Shown here one piece after another: positions 23,652-32,635 of a stretch of 37,870 nucleotides of DNA. The notes beneath the pieces are model-generated. The model was not told where the DNA came from and made no database searches. It saw only the letters and a list, made by a program, of their open reading frames with translations. This stretch comes from Pontiellaceae bacterium B12227 (GTDB taxonomy: Bacteria; Verrucomicrobiota; Kiritimatiellia; Kiritimatiellales; Pontiellaceae), in the NCBI GenBank assembly GCA_029432775.1, contig JAROAZ010000039.1:1-37870 (forward strand). Reading direction: 5' to 3'. The translations under genes and the position numbers were made by a program. How positions within the stretch are numbered: the stretch's first letter is position 1; each line of letters starts with the position of its first letter.

Positions 23652-24771
23652 GATTTGTATATGGATGAATATCCCTTCGCACTATCAGTCCGCTTTTTTC
23701 CAGGCCTTGGAGCGGCGCGATGATGTGGACTTGCGGGTCGGCTATTTCAACGGAGCATCGCAGGACCGTGCCGCTGAAGGGTGGAAAAACGATTATGCTT
23801 TTAAGGATTACGAGTTCTGTGTCGAAAGTGGAGCAACCCCGGACGCGCTGGTTGAATCGGTTGCCGATTGGAACGAGCGCATTCACATCATCAGCGGCTA
23901 CTTTAGTTCGGAGTTGATCGAGTGGTTCTGTGAGCAGAACGCAACATGGTGCCACTGGTCGGAAATGCCCGGTATCCGACTGGCTGATCTGCTTCATTTC
24001 CGCATGCCGCTATTCAGGCTGCTCAATCCGTTGATGCTCTCGTGCAAGCGCAAGGAAGGGCTGCAGATTAAAAACCATGCGCTCTGCGCCTTTGGTCAGG
24101 GTGTACTTGCCCGCCGGGCCTTTAAACAAATGGGGGTGCCGAATGAGATGATTTCGGACCTCTATTATGTGCCCGAAGGTTTGGAATCCGCTGAGCCCAG
24201 TGCGCAGATGGTGGAATTCGCAAAGGGGCGGAAAATATTTCTCGCTGTAGGGGCGCTTTGTCGCCGCAAGGGAATTGATGTACTGCTCAAGGCTTTTGCT
24301 TTGCAGAAAACGGAAGATTGGTGTGTGGTGTTCTGCGGACTGGATCGGGCCAGTGGTGTGTATCAGGCTCTGGCCCGGAAGCTCGGTATTCAGGAGCAGG
24401 TGCTGTTTCTTGGAGCTTATCCAGTGGAACGCATCGCCGAGGTTTATACCGCGGCCGATGTCTTTGTATTGCCATCGCGTTTCGATGGTTGGGGAGCGGT
24501 TCTCAACGAAGCGGCTTCGCTGGGCGTTCCAATGATTGGAACAGATCTTTGCGGGGGGGCGTGGCACATCATTGAAGAAGGGCAAAGTGGTTATCGTGTT
24601 CGAGCCGGTTCGGTTTATTCGCTGGCGGGGTCACTGCGCACTTATATTAATAATCCGGCACTCACGAAACAACATGGTCGGAAAGCACTCGAAATATTTC
24701 AGAAAAACTTTACGCCGGACAGTAATGCAGTGCGGCTCGTTGCAGCCCTGAATGAACGAGGGGATAAATGA
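23644..24771 (+). CDS. glycosyltransferase family 4
   Basis: The product is 375 residues. TTG 23644 is taken as start because GGAGGG lies eight bases before it and the protein then begins LLKICIWMNIPSHYQSAFFQ, which fits the family; ATG 23665 is the alternative. It overlaps the previous gene by eight bases. C-terminal domain: FLAVGALCRRKGIDVLLKAFA, then PSRFDGWGAVLNEAASLGVP (a D in place of the first E of EX7E), and LCGGAWHIIEEGQSGY. It acts in repeat-unit assembly; the donor is unknown. Confidence 0.88.
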   Translation: MLKICIWMNIPSHYQSAFFQALERRDDVDLRVGYFNGASQDRAAEGWKNDYAFKDYEFCVESGATPDALVESVADWNERIHIISGYFSSELIEWFCEQNATWCHWSEMPGIRLADLLHFRMPLFRLLNPLMLSCKRKEGLQIKNHALCAFGQGVLARRAFKQMGVPNEMISDLYYVPEGLESAEPSAQMVEFAKGRKIFLAVGALCRRKGIDVLLKAFALQKTEDWCVVFCGLDRASGVYQALARKLGIQEQVLFLGAYPVERIAEVYTAADVFVLPSRFDGWGAVLNEAASLGVPMIGTDLCGGAWHIIEEGQSGYRVRAGSVYSLAGSLRTYINNPALTKQHGRKALEIFQKNFTPDSNAVRLVAALNERGDK

Positions 24772-25892
24772 AAATTGACGTATTAACGACTTGTTCCCGG
24801 AAGGCGGGAGGATTGTTTTATTCGGTGCGTTGGCTTTCCAGGGCTCTTCATGCCAAAGGGTGTTATCCTACAATACGAAGTCCTGAGGATGAATTTTCGC
24901 AAAAAGATATGGCCGTGTGGGAGCCCTTGCCTGTTGAGCTGTATTCGTCTTCAGGTCCACTTCAGTTTTCACGTGAACTGCGTGCATCACTCGCATCATC
25001 GACCCCGGATCTTATTCACCTGCATGGCATCTGGATGGATAATCAATGGGCGGCCATGCAGTGTCAGAAAAAGAATGGAACTCCGGTCGTGGTCTCTCCG
25101 CGCGGAATGCTCGACCCCTGGGCGGTTAAAAATTCGGCATGGAAAAAAAAGATTGTTGAGGTCCTCTTTGCGAAAAAAGCCTTGCGCGAAGCCACATGTA
25201 TTCATGCCCTTTGTCAATCAGAGGTGGAATCAATTCGGGCCTATGGACTGAAGAATCCCATTGCCATGATTCCAAATGGCGTGGAACTTCCAATGATTGG
25301 AAAAAAAGAGAATACAGGCTCCCGGCAGCTACTTTTTCTCGGCCGCATTCATCCGAAAAAGGGCATTTCAGAACTGCTTGATGCGTGGAGCAAAACTTCC
25401 AATAACTGGAAGTTGCTGATTGCCGGATGGGACGACGGCGGGCACGAAACTAATTTAAGGGCCAAGGCTGAAAAACTGGGGCTGGAAAATGTAGAGTTCG
25501 TCGGCCCGCAATACGGGGCGGAAAAGGAGCAGCTCCTGCGCAGTGTCGATGCTTTTATTCTTCCTTCCTTCTCGGAGGGGTTGCCGATGTCTGTACTCGA
25601 GGCCTGGTCTTATGAACTGCCCGTAGTCATCACGGACTTCTGCAACTTACCGGAGGCGTTCGAAGCGGATGCCGCGATCCGGGTTGAGCCGGAAAAAGAT
25701 TCCATCTTCCACGGTTTGGAAACGCTGACTTCTATGCCGGCTTCTGAGCTTGAGGTTATGGGAAAGGCCGGCCGAAAACTGGTGGAGGATAAATTTTCCT
25801 GGCAAATGATTGCTGAAAATATGCATAAGGTTTATGCGTGGTGTTTGCACAAGGGTGAGCCGCCTGCATGTATGGAGTTTGTCGATGGCTGA
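24768..25892 (+). CDS. glycosyltransferase family 4
   Basis: The product is 374 residues, starting at ATGA shared with the previous stop. N-terminal half: GGLFYSVRWLSRALHAKGC, LIHLHGIWMDNQW and VSPRGMLDPWAVKNSAWKK, a pattern common in WcaI/WbaP-neighbour GT4 enzymes. C-terminal half: LLFLGRIHPKKGISELLDAW and PSFSEGLPMSVLEAWSYELP with EX7E. It is the fourth consecutive glycosyltransferase of this operon, and it overlaps the acetyltransferase gene by eight bases. Confidence 0.92.
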   Translation: MKIDVLTTCSRKAGGLFYSVRWLSRALHAKGCYPTIRSPEDEFSQKDMAVWEPLPVELYSSSGPLQFSRELRASLASSTPDLIHLHGIWMDNQWAAMQCQKKNGTPVVVSPRGMLDPWAVKNSAWKKKIVEVLFAKKALREATCIHALCQSEVESIRAYGLKNPIAMIPNGVELPMIGKKENTGSRQLLFLGRIHPKKGISELLDAWSKTSNNWKLLIAGWDDGGHETNLRAKAEKLGLENVEFVGPQYGAEKEQLLRSVDAFILPSFSEGLPMSVLEAWSYELPVVITDFCNLPEAFEADAAIRVEPEKDSIFHGLETLTSMPASELEVMGKAGRKLVEDKFSWQMIAENMHKVYAWCLHKGEPPACMEFVDG

Positions 25893-26442
25893 ACTCAATA
25901 TAGAGGATAATCGTAGCGCACAAAAATATGCGCTGCGAGTTCAAGTGATGCGAATTTTCTGGGGCATTGGAAAACTATTATTCCGTGCCGTACCTCGACC
26001 GTTGTATGCCCCGAGAAGATTTCTGTTGCGGTGCTTTGGGGCAAGGATTGGCAGGAAAGTGAATATTGCTCACTCAGCATCGATTTATTTCCCGTGGAAT
26101 TTAGAGATCGGAGACTGGTCGGCCATTGGGGAAGGTACCCGGATCTATAACCTTGGTAAAATAAGTATTGGTGCGCGGGCGACCATTTCCCAAGGGGCAC
26201 ATTTGTGTGCGGGAACGCATGAATTTTCTGCTCCGGCCACTCCGCTTCTGACCCCGCCCATTCGAGTTGACGGTCAGGCCTGGATTTGCGCCGATGCTTT
26301 TGTCGGGCCGGGAGTGACGGTTGGTGAGGGGGCGGTTGTTGGCGCGCGTGCTGTAGTTGTTAAAGATGTTGACCCGTGGGCCATTGTGGCGGGGAATCCT
26401 GCAAAATTTATAAAGACTCGAGAACTTAAGGGGAACGACTAA
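25885..26442 (+). CDS. WcaF-like hexapeptide O-acetyltransferase
   Basis: The product is 185 residues. ATG 25885 follows GGAG; an upstream in-frame ATG at 25810 is inside the previous gene. After a basic, hydrophobic N-terminal segment (FWGIGKLLFRAVPRPLYAPR) come left-handed beta-helix hexapeptide repeats (IGDWSAIGEGTRIYNLGKI and later VGPGVTVGEGAVVGARAVV). The motif CAGTHEF carries the likely catalytic His, and the end VAGNPAKFIKTR is typical of the family. It likely moves an acetyl group from acetyl-CoA to a sugar of the repeat, as in colanic acid loci. Confidence 0.92.
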   Translation: MAELNIEDNRSAQKYALRVQVMRIFWGIGKLLFRAVPRPLYAPRRFLLRCFGARIGRKVNIAHSASIYFPWNLEIGDWSAIGEGTRIYNLGKISIGARATISQGAHLCAGTHEFSAPATPLLTPPIRVDGQAWICADAFVGPGVTVGEGAVVGARAVVVKDVDPWAIVAGNPAKFIKTRELKGND

Positions 26443-27263
26443 TGGCAGGAGTTTCAGTACTAATCCTCACTAAAAATGAAGAGACCAATATCGAGCGCTG
26501 CATCCAATCTGTCTTGTGGTCGGATGATATCGTGGTGTTTGACTCCTTCAGCGATGACCGTACGGTTGAGCTGGCGGAAAAACTCGGTGCCCGGGTGATT
26601 CAGCGCAAGTTCGATAATTGGTCGGCCCATCAGAACTGGGGCGTAGAGAATATAAAGTATAAGCATCCATGGGTTTATTACACCGACGCGGATGAGACGT
26701 GCGACGACCAATTGCGGATGGAGCTGGAGGGGTTGCCGGAAACCGGATGTAATTTTTCAGCTTTTCAGGTGCGTCGTAAGGATTTTTTCATGGGCCGTTG
26801 GCTGAAGCGGTCGCAGCTGTATCCGACCTGGATCACCCGTGTGTTCCGACCGGAAAAGATCCGGTACGAGCGGCTGGTTAATCCGGTTGCTGTTGTTGAC
26901 GGTGAAACCGGTCAGTTGGAAGGGCACATTATTCACTATCCGTTTTCACATGGAGTTGGCCATTGGTTCGATCGGCATAATAAATATTCTGATATGGAAG
27001 CTCAGGACCTGTTGGGTGAGGTTGCAGCAAAGTTCCACTTTCAGGAACTTTTTTCAAGTGATGCGGCCATTAAACGTAGGGCTCTGAAAACTCTCGCGTA
27101 TAAAATGCCGGGTCGTCCATTTCTGATGTTCGGATACCTGTACTTTATCCGCTTGGGATTGCTCGATGGTCTGCCGGGATTACGCTATTCCATTATGCGT
27201 TCGATGTATGAATATATGATTGATCTGAAGGTGATGGAGTTGAAGTTCTTTGCGAAAAGCTGA
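26442..27263 (+). CDS. glycosyltransferase family 2, WaaE/KdtX-like
   Basis: The product is 273 residues. Its ATG shares one base with the preceding stop. GT-A features: VSVLILTKNEETNIERCIQSV, DDIVVFDSFSDDRTVELA, then YYTDADE (the metal-binding DAD) and later HIIHYPFSHGVGHWFDRHNKYSD. The C-terminus is long, basic and partly hydrophobic (FLMFGYLYFIRLGLLDGLPG), as in the WaaE group that adds glucose to LPS core. Here it more likely adds a sugar to the EPS unit. Confidence 0.92.
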   Translation: MAGVSVLILTKNEETNIERCIQSVLWSDDIVVFDSFSDDRTVELAEKLGARVIQRKFDNWSAHQNWGVENIKYKHPWVYYTDADETCDDQLRMELEGLPETGCNFSAFQVRRKDFFMGRWLKRSQLYPTWITRVFRPEKIRYERLVNPVAVVDGETGQLEGHIIHYPFSHGVGHWFDRHNKYSDMEAQDLLGEVAAKFHFQELFSSDAAIKRRALKTLAYKMPGRPFLMFGYLYFIRLGLLDGLPGLRYSIMRSMYEYMIDLKVMELKFFAKS

Positions 27264-27280
27264 GTTGAAGGAGAGTTGTG

Positions 27281-27919
27281 ATGGTCAATACTGTTGAAAA
27301 CTATGGTTGGTCAGGGGCAGTGCCTGGATCTTGTAGCTATGTTGTTCCTGTGGTACTTGATCTGTTGAAAAATATAAAGGTGCGGCGGATTTTAGATATC
27401 GGCGCGGGCAATGGGGTGTTGTGTTCCAGACTGGCTGTGGCTGGATACAAACCTGTGGGTATTGAATATGACCGCAACGGGGCGGACTTGGCTAATGAAA
27501 AATATCCAGATATTTCTTTCTACAATTTAGGGGTACAGGATGATCCTGATAAGCTCTTAGCAAATGAAGAAATATTTGATTGCGTGGTATCGACTGAAGT
27601 GATCGAACATCTCTATTCTCCACACCTACTGCCCCAGTTTGCAAAGAAAGTTCTTTCAGATAAAGGCTATTTATTGATCATCACCCCTTACCATGGCTAT
27701 CTGAAAAACCTAGCGATTTCCCTAGGTGATAAATGGGACCACCACCACTCTCCAATGTGGCACGGTGGACATATTAAGTTTTGGAGTCGGAAAACTCTGA
27801 CCGTTTTTCTAAAAGAAAATGGTTTTGAAGTTTTAGAATTTTCTGGACAGGGTCGCTTCCCCTATCTTTGGAAAAGCATGGCCTTGTTGGCCCGGCGTAA
27901 GCAGAAAGAGGCGGTATGA
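27281..27919 (+). CDS. class I SAM-dependent methyltransferase
   Basis: The product is 212 residues. AAGGAG at 27268-27273 is seven bases from ATG 27281 and four from GTG 27278, so ATG is preferred. Motif I ILDIGAGNGVLCSRL, acidic loop VGIEYDRNG, and FDCVVSTEVIEHLYSPHLL follow the Methyltransf_11/UbiG-like pattern, then LLIITPYHGYLKN. It probably O-methylates a sugar, but a role on another substrate is possible. It shares ATGA with the next gene and is AT-richer than the genes around it. Confidence 0.88.
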   Translation: MVNTVENYGWSGAVPGSCSYVVPVVLDLLKNIKVRRILDIGAGNGVLCSRLAVAGYKPVGIEYDRNGADLANEKYPDISFYNLGVQDDPDKLLANEEIFDCVVSTEVIEHLYSPHLLPQFAKKVLSDKGYLLIITPYHGYLKNLAISLGDKWDHHHSPMWHGGHIKFWSRKTLTVFLKENGFEVLEFSGQGRFPYLWKSMALLARRKQKEAV

Positions 27920-28884
27920 AAATTTTAGTTACTGGAGCAGCGGGTTTCATTGGCTCCTATGTGGCGCATGCGTTGCTCGATGATGGACATGAAGTGATCG
28001 GAATTGATAACTTTAACGATTATTATTCGGTTGCATTGAAAGAGGCTCGGCACGCGCGTTTAGAGACGCGTGATGGTTATATTGGTCTGCGGGGTGATCT
28101 GGCGGATTATGATTTTATGGCTTCCCTGTTCAAGGCGCATGGTCCGGACCGGGTCTGTCATCTGGCAGCGCAGGCCGGCGTTCGCTATTCACTTGAAAAC
28201 CCGCAGGCGTATGAGCAGTCGAATTTGGCAGGCCATCTGAATGTGTTGGAATGTTGTCGGCACTTCGATGTGTCGCGGCTGGTTTATGCATCGAGCTCGA
28301 GCGTTTATGGAGGCAATAAAAAAGTGCCGTTCAGCGAAGCGGATCATGTCGACAATCCGGTCAGCTTTTATGCCGCCACGAAAAAAGCCAATGAGCTAAT
28401 GGCCCACGCTTACACGCACCTTTATGGTTTTCAGACGATTGGTCTGCGGTTTTTCACGGTTTATGGCCCATGGGGCCGGCCGGATATGGCCTATTGGCTC
28501 TTTTCAGCGGCAATGCTGCAGGGGAAGTCAATCAAGGTGTTTAATCATGGGGATATGAAACGTGATTTTACTTATATCGATGACATTGTTCAGGGCGTGA
28601 AGAGCGCGCTTTTTTCAGCGGGGCTCGATCCGTATGAGATTTTCAATCTGGGCAATAACCAGCCCGAGCTGTTAATGGATATGATTCAGCATCTTGGCGA
28701 CGCACTCGGGATTAAACCTGGGATGGATATGTTGCCGATGCAGCCGGGTGATGTACCCATCACCTATGCCGATATTTCCAAAGCTCAGGCTAAACTCGGT
28801 TACCAGCCTACTACTGGTCTGAAGGACGGTTTAGGGCACTTTGTTGAGTGGTTCAAGGCTTGGGATACGGAGGAACGACCCTGA
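27916..28884 (+). CDS. NAD-dependent epimerase, UDP-glucuronate 4-epimerase-like
   Basis: The product is 322 residues of an extended short-chain dehydrogenase. Features: VTGAAGFIGSYVAHALL (nucleotide-binding), GIDNFNDYYSVALKEARHARL (a signature of the GlcA 4-epimerase/WbpP group), HLAAQAGVRYSLENP, YASSSSVYGGN and the catalytic YAATK. RFFTVYGPWGRPDMA follows. It most likely interconverts UDP-glucuronate and UDP-galacturonate, supplying an acidic sugar to the EPS. UDP-GlcNAc/GalNAc epimerisation is less likely. Confidence 0.9.
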   Translation: MKILVTGAAGFIGSYVAHALLDDGHEVIGIDNFNDYYSVALKEARHARLETRDGYIGLRGDLADYDFMASLFKAHGPDRVCHLAAQAGVRYSLENPQAYEQSNLAGHLNVLECCRHFDVSRLVYASSSSVYGGNKKVPFSEADHVDNPVSFYAATKKANELMAHAYTHLYGFQTIGLRFFTVYGPWGRPDMAYWLFSAAMLQGKSIKVFNHGDMKRDFTYIDDIVQGVKSALFSAGLDPYEIFNLGNNQPELLMDMIQHLGDALGIKPGMDMLPMQPGDVPITYADISKAQAKLGYQPTTGLKDGLGHFVEWFKAWDTEERP

Positions 28885-28933
28885 TTTTAATAGAGTTCTT
28901 TGTGGAGCGCTCATTTTTTAGTGTGGAGGTATA

Positions 28934-29959
28934 ATGATATCATCAAAAGAAATTCTTAATATTACAGATTTCCTGAACCAGGCCGGTTTGTCATATGAAG
29001 CGGATGTGGCACTGAAGGAATTTTCCTATTTCCGGTCCGGTGGGATTGTTAAACTGGTTGTCTGTCCGAGAAATTACGACGAATTACAGCGTTTGGTTAA
29101 GTATATGCATGTGGATGGGCATGAGTATAAAGTTATTGGGGACACTTCGAACCTTCTGTTTCTGGATGATGTGGCTTATGGGGTTCTGCTTTCGCTTAAG
29201 CACTTTTCAGCGATTAAGTACGATGAAGGAGAAGGAATCATATGCGCCCAGGCTGGTGCCAGTCTGCCGCTGCTATCGCGACAGGCTTTGCAATGGGGGA
29301 TAACGGGGTATGAAAATTTCGAGGGCATCCCCGGAACGGTTGGCGGTGGAATTTTTATGAATGCCGGCGCCTATGGACCGGAAATTAAAGACTGTCTGGT
29401 AAAGGTATATGGAGTTCAGTCGAACGGAGAGCATTTTGAACTCACGAATGGTGAGATGCAGTTTGCATACAGGGAATCTTTCATCAGTAAAAATCAAGGG
29501 CAGTACATTATTACCCATGCCGACTTTACGGCAGTGAAGGGGGAGACGCAGCGTATTTTTGAGAGAATGGAATTATTGCATGCAAAGCGGCACAAATATC
29601 AGGATTTCCTGTATCCAACGTTGGGAACGCTTTTTGCCGGCACGGAGGTATATTCCGCCATCGGCCGGAATGATAAGAAATACACGCTGATGCTGAAGGT
29701 TCTGGAGCGTTTGTGGTTCTCTAAAAAATTTCGCCGGGAAAGGCCTATGAACAAGCGACGGCTGAATGATTTTGTCTGCCGGTATTTCGACTGGAACTTT
29801 GACGTAAAGCCCTTTTCCGACAAAACCATGAATTGTATTACGAACCGGGGACAGCATACCGATAAAATCCTTGAGTATATTGAGTTATTGCGAAGTCATC
29901 TTCCGGAAACGGCACGGCTGGAAAACGAGATCATTCAAGAGTATCGCTTTTCGGATTGA
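28934..29959 (+). CDS. MurB-like FAD enzyme inside the EPS operon
   Basis: The product is 341 residues, with GGAGG five bases before ATG 28934. It is homologous to UDP-N-acetylenolpyruvoylglucosamine reductase. FAD-binding half: FSYFRSGG and YKVIGDTSNLLF, then NFEGIPGTVGGGIFMNAGAYG (~128-148). YRESF holds the Arg (180) matching MurB's catalytic Arg. In MurB a Ser acts in the GSFFKNP segment; here the equivalent is YPTLGTLFAG with Thr 232, and the K-N-P is gone. A C-terminal LENEI matches the catalytic Glu region. About 50 residues of unusual basic sequence (VLERLWFSKKFRRERPMNKRR) follow. It may reduce another enolpyruvyl sugar or act on a new substrate. A housekeeping role cannot be excluded. 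Confidence 0.85.
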   Translation: MISSKEILNITDFLNQAGLSYEADVALKEFSYFRSGGIVKLVVCPRNYDELQRLVKYMHVDGHEYKVIGDTSNLLFLDDVAYGVLLSLKHFSAIKYDEGEGIICAQAGASLPLLSRQALQWGITGYENFEGIPGTVGGGIFMNAGAYGPEIKDCLVKVYGVQSNGEHFELTNGEMQFAYRESFISKNQGQYIITHADFTAVKGETQRIFERMELLHAKRHKYQDFLYPTLGTLFAGTEVYSAIGRNDKKYTLMLKVLERLWFSKKFRRERPMNKRRLNDFVCRYFDWNFDVKPFSDKTMNCITNRGQHTDKILEYIELLRSHLPETARLENEIIQEYRFSD

Positions 29960-30002
29960 AGCTTCAGTAATGGGAAGAATTTTCAGCTAATGTGGAATTG
30001 GA

Positions 30003-31019
30003 ATGAAAACTAGGCAACTCGCTCCTGATTTTATTAAGGGGGTTGCCATTGTGCTCATGGTGTATGGACACCTGACCATGATCGGTAACTGCGCTGACAC
30101 ACAGAATTGTGTAAAGAGTTGGATTTATTCGTTCCATATGCCGTTGTTTTTACTGATATCAGGCATGTTCTTTTCATCCGAAGGGGAGTTTTTTAAAAAA
30201 TTTAATAAGATACTGCTGCGTGTTGGTGTGCCGTATGTTCTGTTTATTTCGGTTTATCTGATGGGGCTGAAGCTCATTCAGAATTTCGGTATTCCCACAT
30301 CCAACGCCCCGCCTGAATCGATCGGCGATTTTTTGAAGACGGTTATATTTTTTCCTCGCGGCGGATATTGGTTTCTTCACTCGTTGTTGCTGATCCAGCT
30401 GGCACTTGTATTGGGAAGGGCATGTGTTGGTTCAAAGGGACCGGCCTCCATTTTATTATTCACGGCATTGCTTCTATTAATTCTGACGGCGTTCGGGTTG
30501 GTGCGAGGCCGGACCATTGTCTATTTTCTAATTGGTATGACCATTCAATCCGTTACCGGGCGAGAGCTCAAGGTTTCATTTCTTTTCGGAATTGCGGGTG
30601 TTGCTGTTGTGTGGGCGCTGGATTATTTCCTTAAACTCAATGCAATTGCTCACTTTTCCCTAACTGAAGTTGTATGGTGTCTCAGCATTCTGTTCGGTCT
30701 CTGGAGTTTTTCGGAACAGTTCCCAGGAGGGCGTGGCGTTCGGCTTATTGCATGGATCGGCAGAAACTCGCTATCCATTCTGGTTTTTCACGCAATTTTT
30801 ATTGTGCTCCTTAAGCCCGCCGGAGGTTTTTTTATTCGCGTTGACTCCTCTGGATGGCTCTATTCGATCGGTGCAACTCTCATGACCACTGCACTGTCTC
30901 TGTTCTCAGCGTTTGCTTTAGATAAAATAAGACTAAGCCGGTACTTGTTCGGGACGCCTCAATGTTATATGCCTTTGGGCCAAGGTGCTGAAGGGGTGAA
31001 AAAGGGCGAGGATCCATGA
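30003..31019 (+). CDS. membrane acyltransferase family 3 (OafA-like)
   Basis: The product is 338 residues from ATG 30003, with a weak ribosome site. About ten membrane helices are seen. The N-terminal QLAPDFIKGVAIVLMVYGHL carries the catalytic-type His of Acyl_transf_3 proteins, followed by YSFHMPLFLLISGMFF and the Arg/Trp loop RGGYWFLHSLLL. It probably adds acetyl or another acyl group to the polysaccharide at the inner membrane. It ends with ATGA shared with the next glycosyltransferase. Confidence 0.9.
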   Translation: MKTRQLAPDFIKGVAIVLMVYGHLTMIGNCADTQNCVKSWIYSFHMPLFLLISGMFFSSEGEFFKKFNKILLRVGVPYVLFISVYLMGLKLIQNFGIPTSNAPPESIGDFLKTVIFFPRGGYWFLHSLLLIQLALVLGRACVGSKGPASILLFTALLLLILTAFGLVRGRTIVYFLIGMTIQSVTGRELKVSFLFGIAGVAVVWALDYFLKLNAIAHFSLTEVVWCLSILFGLWSFSEQFPGGRGVRLIAWIGRNSLSILVFHAIFIVLLKPAGGFFIRVDSSGWLYSIGATLMTTALSLFSAFALDKIRLSRYLFGTPQCYMPLGQGAEGVKKGEDP

Positions 31020-31792
31020 AGATTTCAATAATCACAGCAACCTACAATTCCGAGGCGAGTATTCTTGATACCGTGAAGTCGTTGAAGGAGCAGACCTATC
31101 CAAGAGGAAATATTGAATGGATTCTGGTGGACGGCGGATCAACTGATAAGACACTTGAGTTGATTCAGCAGCAGGATTTTCATCCCGATCAGTGGGTGTC
31201 GGAGCCGGATAAAGGAATTTATGATGCACTGAATAAAGGTGTTAAGATGGCGACGGGCGATTTTGTCGGTTTCCTCCATGCTGACGATGTGTTGGCTGCG
31301 CCCGGGGTCCTTTATCACATTTCCTGCGCGTTGCAGAATTCAGGAGCCGATGCCGTGTATGGGGATTTGCAATATGTCCGGCCATTGGACGGTGGGGAAT
31401 TCGGTTTGGTGCGACATTGGAAGAGCGGGATTTATTATCGCCGTAAGCTGAAGTGGGGCTGGATGCCGCCGCATCCCACGTTGTATCTCCGGAAGGAGAT
31501 TTATGAGCAGACGAAGCTGAAAAACGGCGAATATTTTGACACTTCTTACAGCTGTGCGGCGGATTACGATTTTATGATGCGGATTCTCGGAACCTATACC
31601 GTGGAGCCGGCCTACCTCATGATGGTGCTGGTCAAGATGCGGGTGGGCGGGATCAGTAATCGAAGCTTAAAACATATTATAAAAAAATCCTCCGAAGACT
31701 GGGATGTAATCCGAAGGAACAAGGTTGGAGGACTGCATACAATTTGCGGAAAGAACTTCGGAAAGCTTGGTCAGTTCTTTATGAAAAAATGA
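31016..31792 (+). CDS. glycosyltransferase family 2, WcaE-like
   Basis: The product is 258 residues, coupled to the upstream gene by ATGA. GT-A features: ISIITATYNSEASILDTV, IEWILVDGGSTDKTLELI, SEPDKGIYDALNKGVKMATG, then FLHADDV with the metal-binding Asp pair and MPPHPTLYLRKEIYE. This PHPT signature is common in colanic-acid WcaE and related enzymes. It is the ninth and last glycosyltransferase in the window. Sixty-six bases separate it from the CDP-sugar module. Confidence 0.92.
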   Translation: MKISIITATYNSEASILDTVKSLKEQTYPRGNIEWILVDGGSTDKTLELIQQQDFHPDQWVSEPDKGIYDALNKGVKMATGDFVGFLHADDVLAAPGVLYHISCALQNSGADAVYGDLQYVRPLDGGEFGLVRHWKSGIYYRRKLKWGWMPPHPTLYLRKEIYEQTKLKNGEYFDTSYSCAADYDFMMRILGTYTVEPAYLMMVLVKMRVGGISNRSLKHIIKKSSEDWDVIRRNKVGGLHTICGKNFGKLGQFFMKK

Positions 31793-31858
31793 AAGTTGAA
31801 GCAGGTGGTCTGAAAGTTGCTAACAAGAGACCATATTCAATTTGAAAGGAAACGGCAT

Positions 31859-32635
31859 ATGAAAGCAGTCATTCTGGCAGGTGGGTTCGGAACCCGAATC
31901 AGTGAAGAAAGTACCGTTCGGCCCAAGCCGATGGTTGAGGTGGGGCCCGAACCGATCCTCTGGCACATCATGAAGATTTATGCTCATTATGGCATAACCG
32001 ACTTTGTAATCGCATGCGGCTACAAGGGGAGCATGATCAAAGAATATTTCTCGAAGCTCTATCTGAACGGGGCGGATGTTACATTTGATTTGCGAAAAAA
32101 TGAAATGGAAGTTCATCATGCGTGTTCGGAGCCTTGGCGTGTTACATGTGTGGATACGGGGCTGGATAGCATGACGGGGGGGCGTCTGCGCCGCGTGAAG
32201 GATTATCTTGATGATGAAACCTTCTGCATGACCTACGGTGACGGCGTTTCGGATTTGGATATCGCGGCTGAGATTCAACAGCATAAAGATCAAGGCGTTC
32301 TGGCCACGATGGCGGCAATCAAACCACCGGGACGGTTTGGTGCTTTCAGTCTGCGGGACGAGCAGGAAAAAGTTGAGCACTTTGATGAAAAACCACAGGG
32401 AGACGGAGCATGGATCAATGGTGGATTCTTTGTGCTCGAACCTCAGGTTCTGGATTATATCGAATCGGATAGGGAGCCGTGGGAACATTCCCCTTTACGC
32501 CGGTTGGCGCAGGAGGGGCAACTGGGCGCTTTCCGTCACTCAGGCTTTTGGCAACCGATGGATACGTTGAGGGATAAGAATGTGTTGGAAGATCTTTGGG
32601 ATTCCGGCGATGCTCCATGGAAGGTCTGGAGTTAA
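31859..32635 (+). CDS. rfbF: glucose-1-phosphate cytidylyltransferase
   Basis: The product is 258 residues. ATG 31859 follows AAAGGAAA; an earlier ATG at 31817 would add 14 unlikely residues. Features: MKAVILAGGFGTRISEESTVRPKPMVEVG-type nucleotide loop, PILWHIMKIYAHYG, TYGDGVSD (metal-binding), PPGRFGAF, INGGFFVLEP and the ending FWQPMDTLRDKNVLE. It makes CDP-glucose from glucose-1-phosphate and CTP, the entry to CDP-6-deoxyhexoses. It overlaps rfbG in TAATG. Confidence 0.97.
   Translation: MKAVILAGGFGTRISEESTVRPKPMVEVGPEPILWHIMKIYAHYGITDFVIACGYKGSMIKEYFSKLYLNGADVTFDLRKNEMEVHHACSEPWRVTCVDTGLDSMTGGRLRRVKDYLDDETFCMTYGDGVSDLDIAAEIQQHKDQGVLATMAAIKPPGRFGAFSLRDEQEKVEHFDEKPQGDGAWINGGFFVLEPQVLDYIESDREPWEHSPLRRLAQEGQLGAFRHSGFWQPMDTLRDKNVLEDLWDSGDAPWKVWS

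Noticed and set aside
31820..32488. 222-residue minus-strand frame opposite rfbF
   Set aside because: rfbF is unmistakable on the plus strand in the same place; the reverse frame has no recognisable features.
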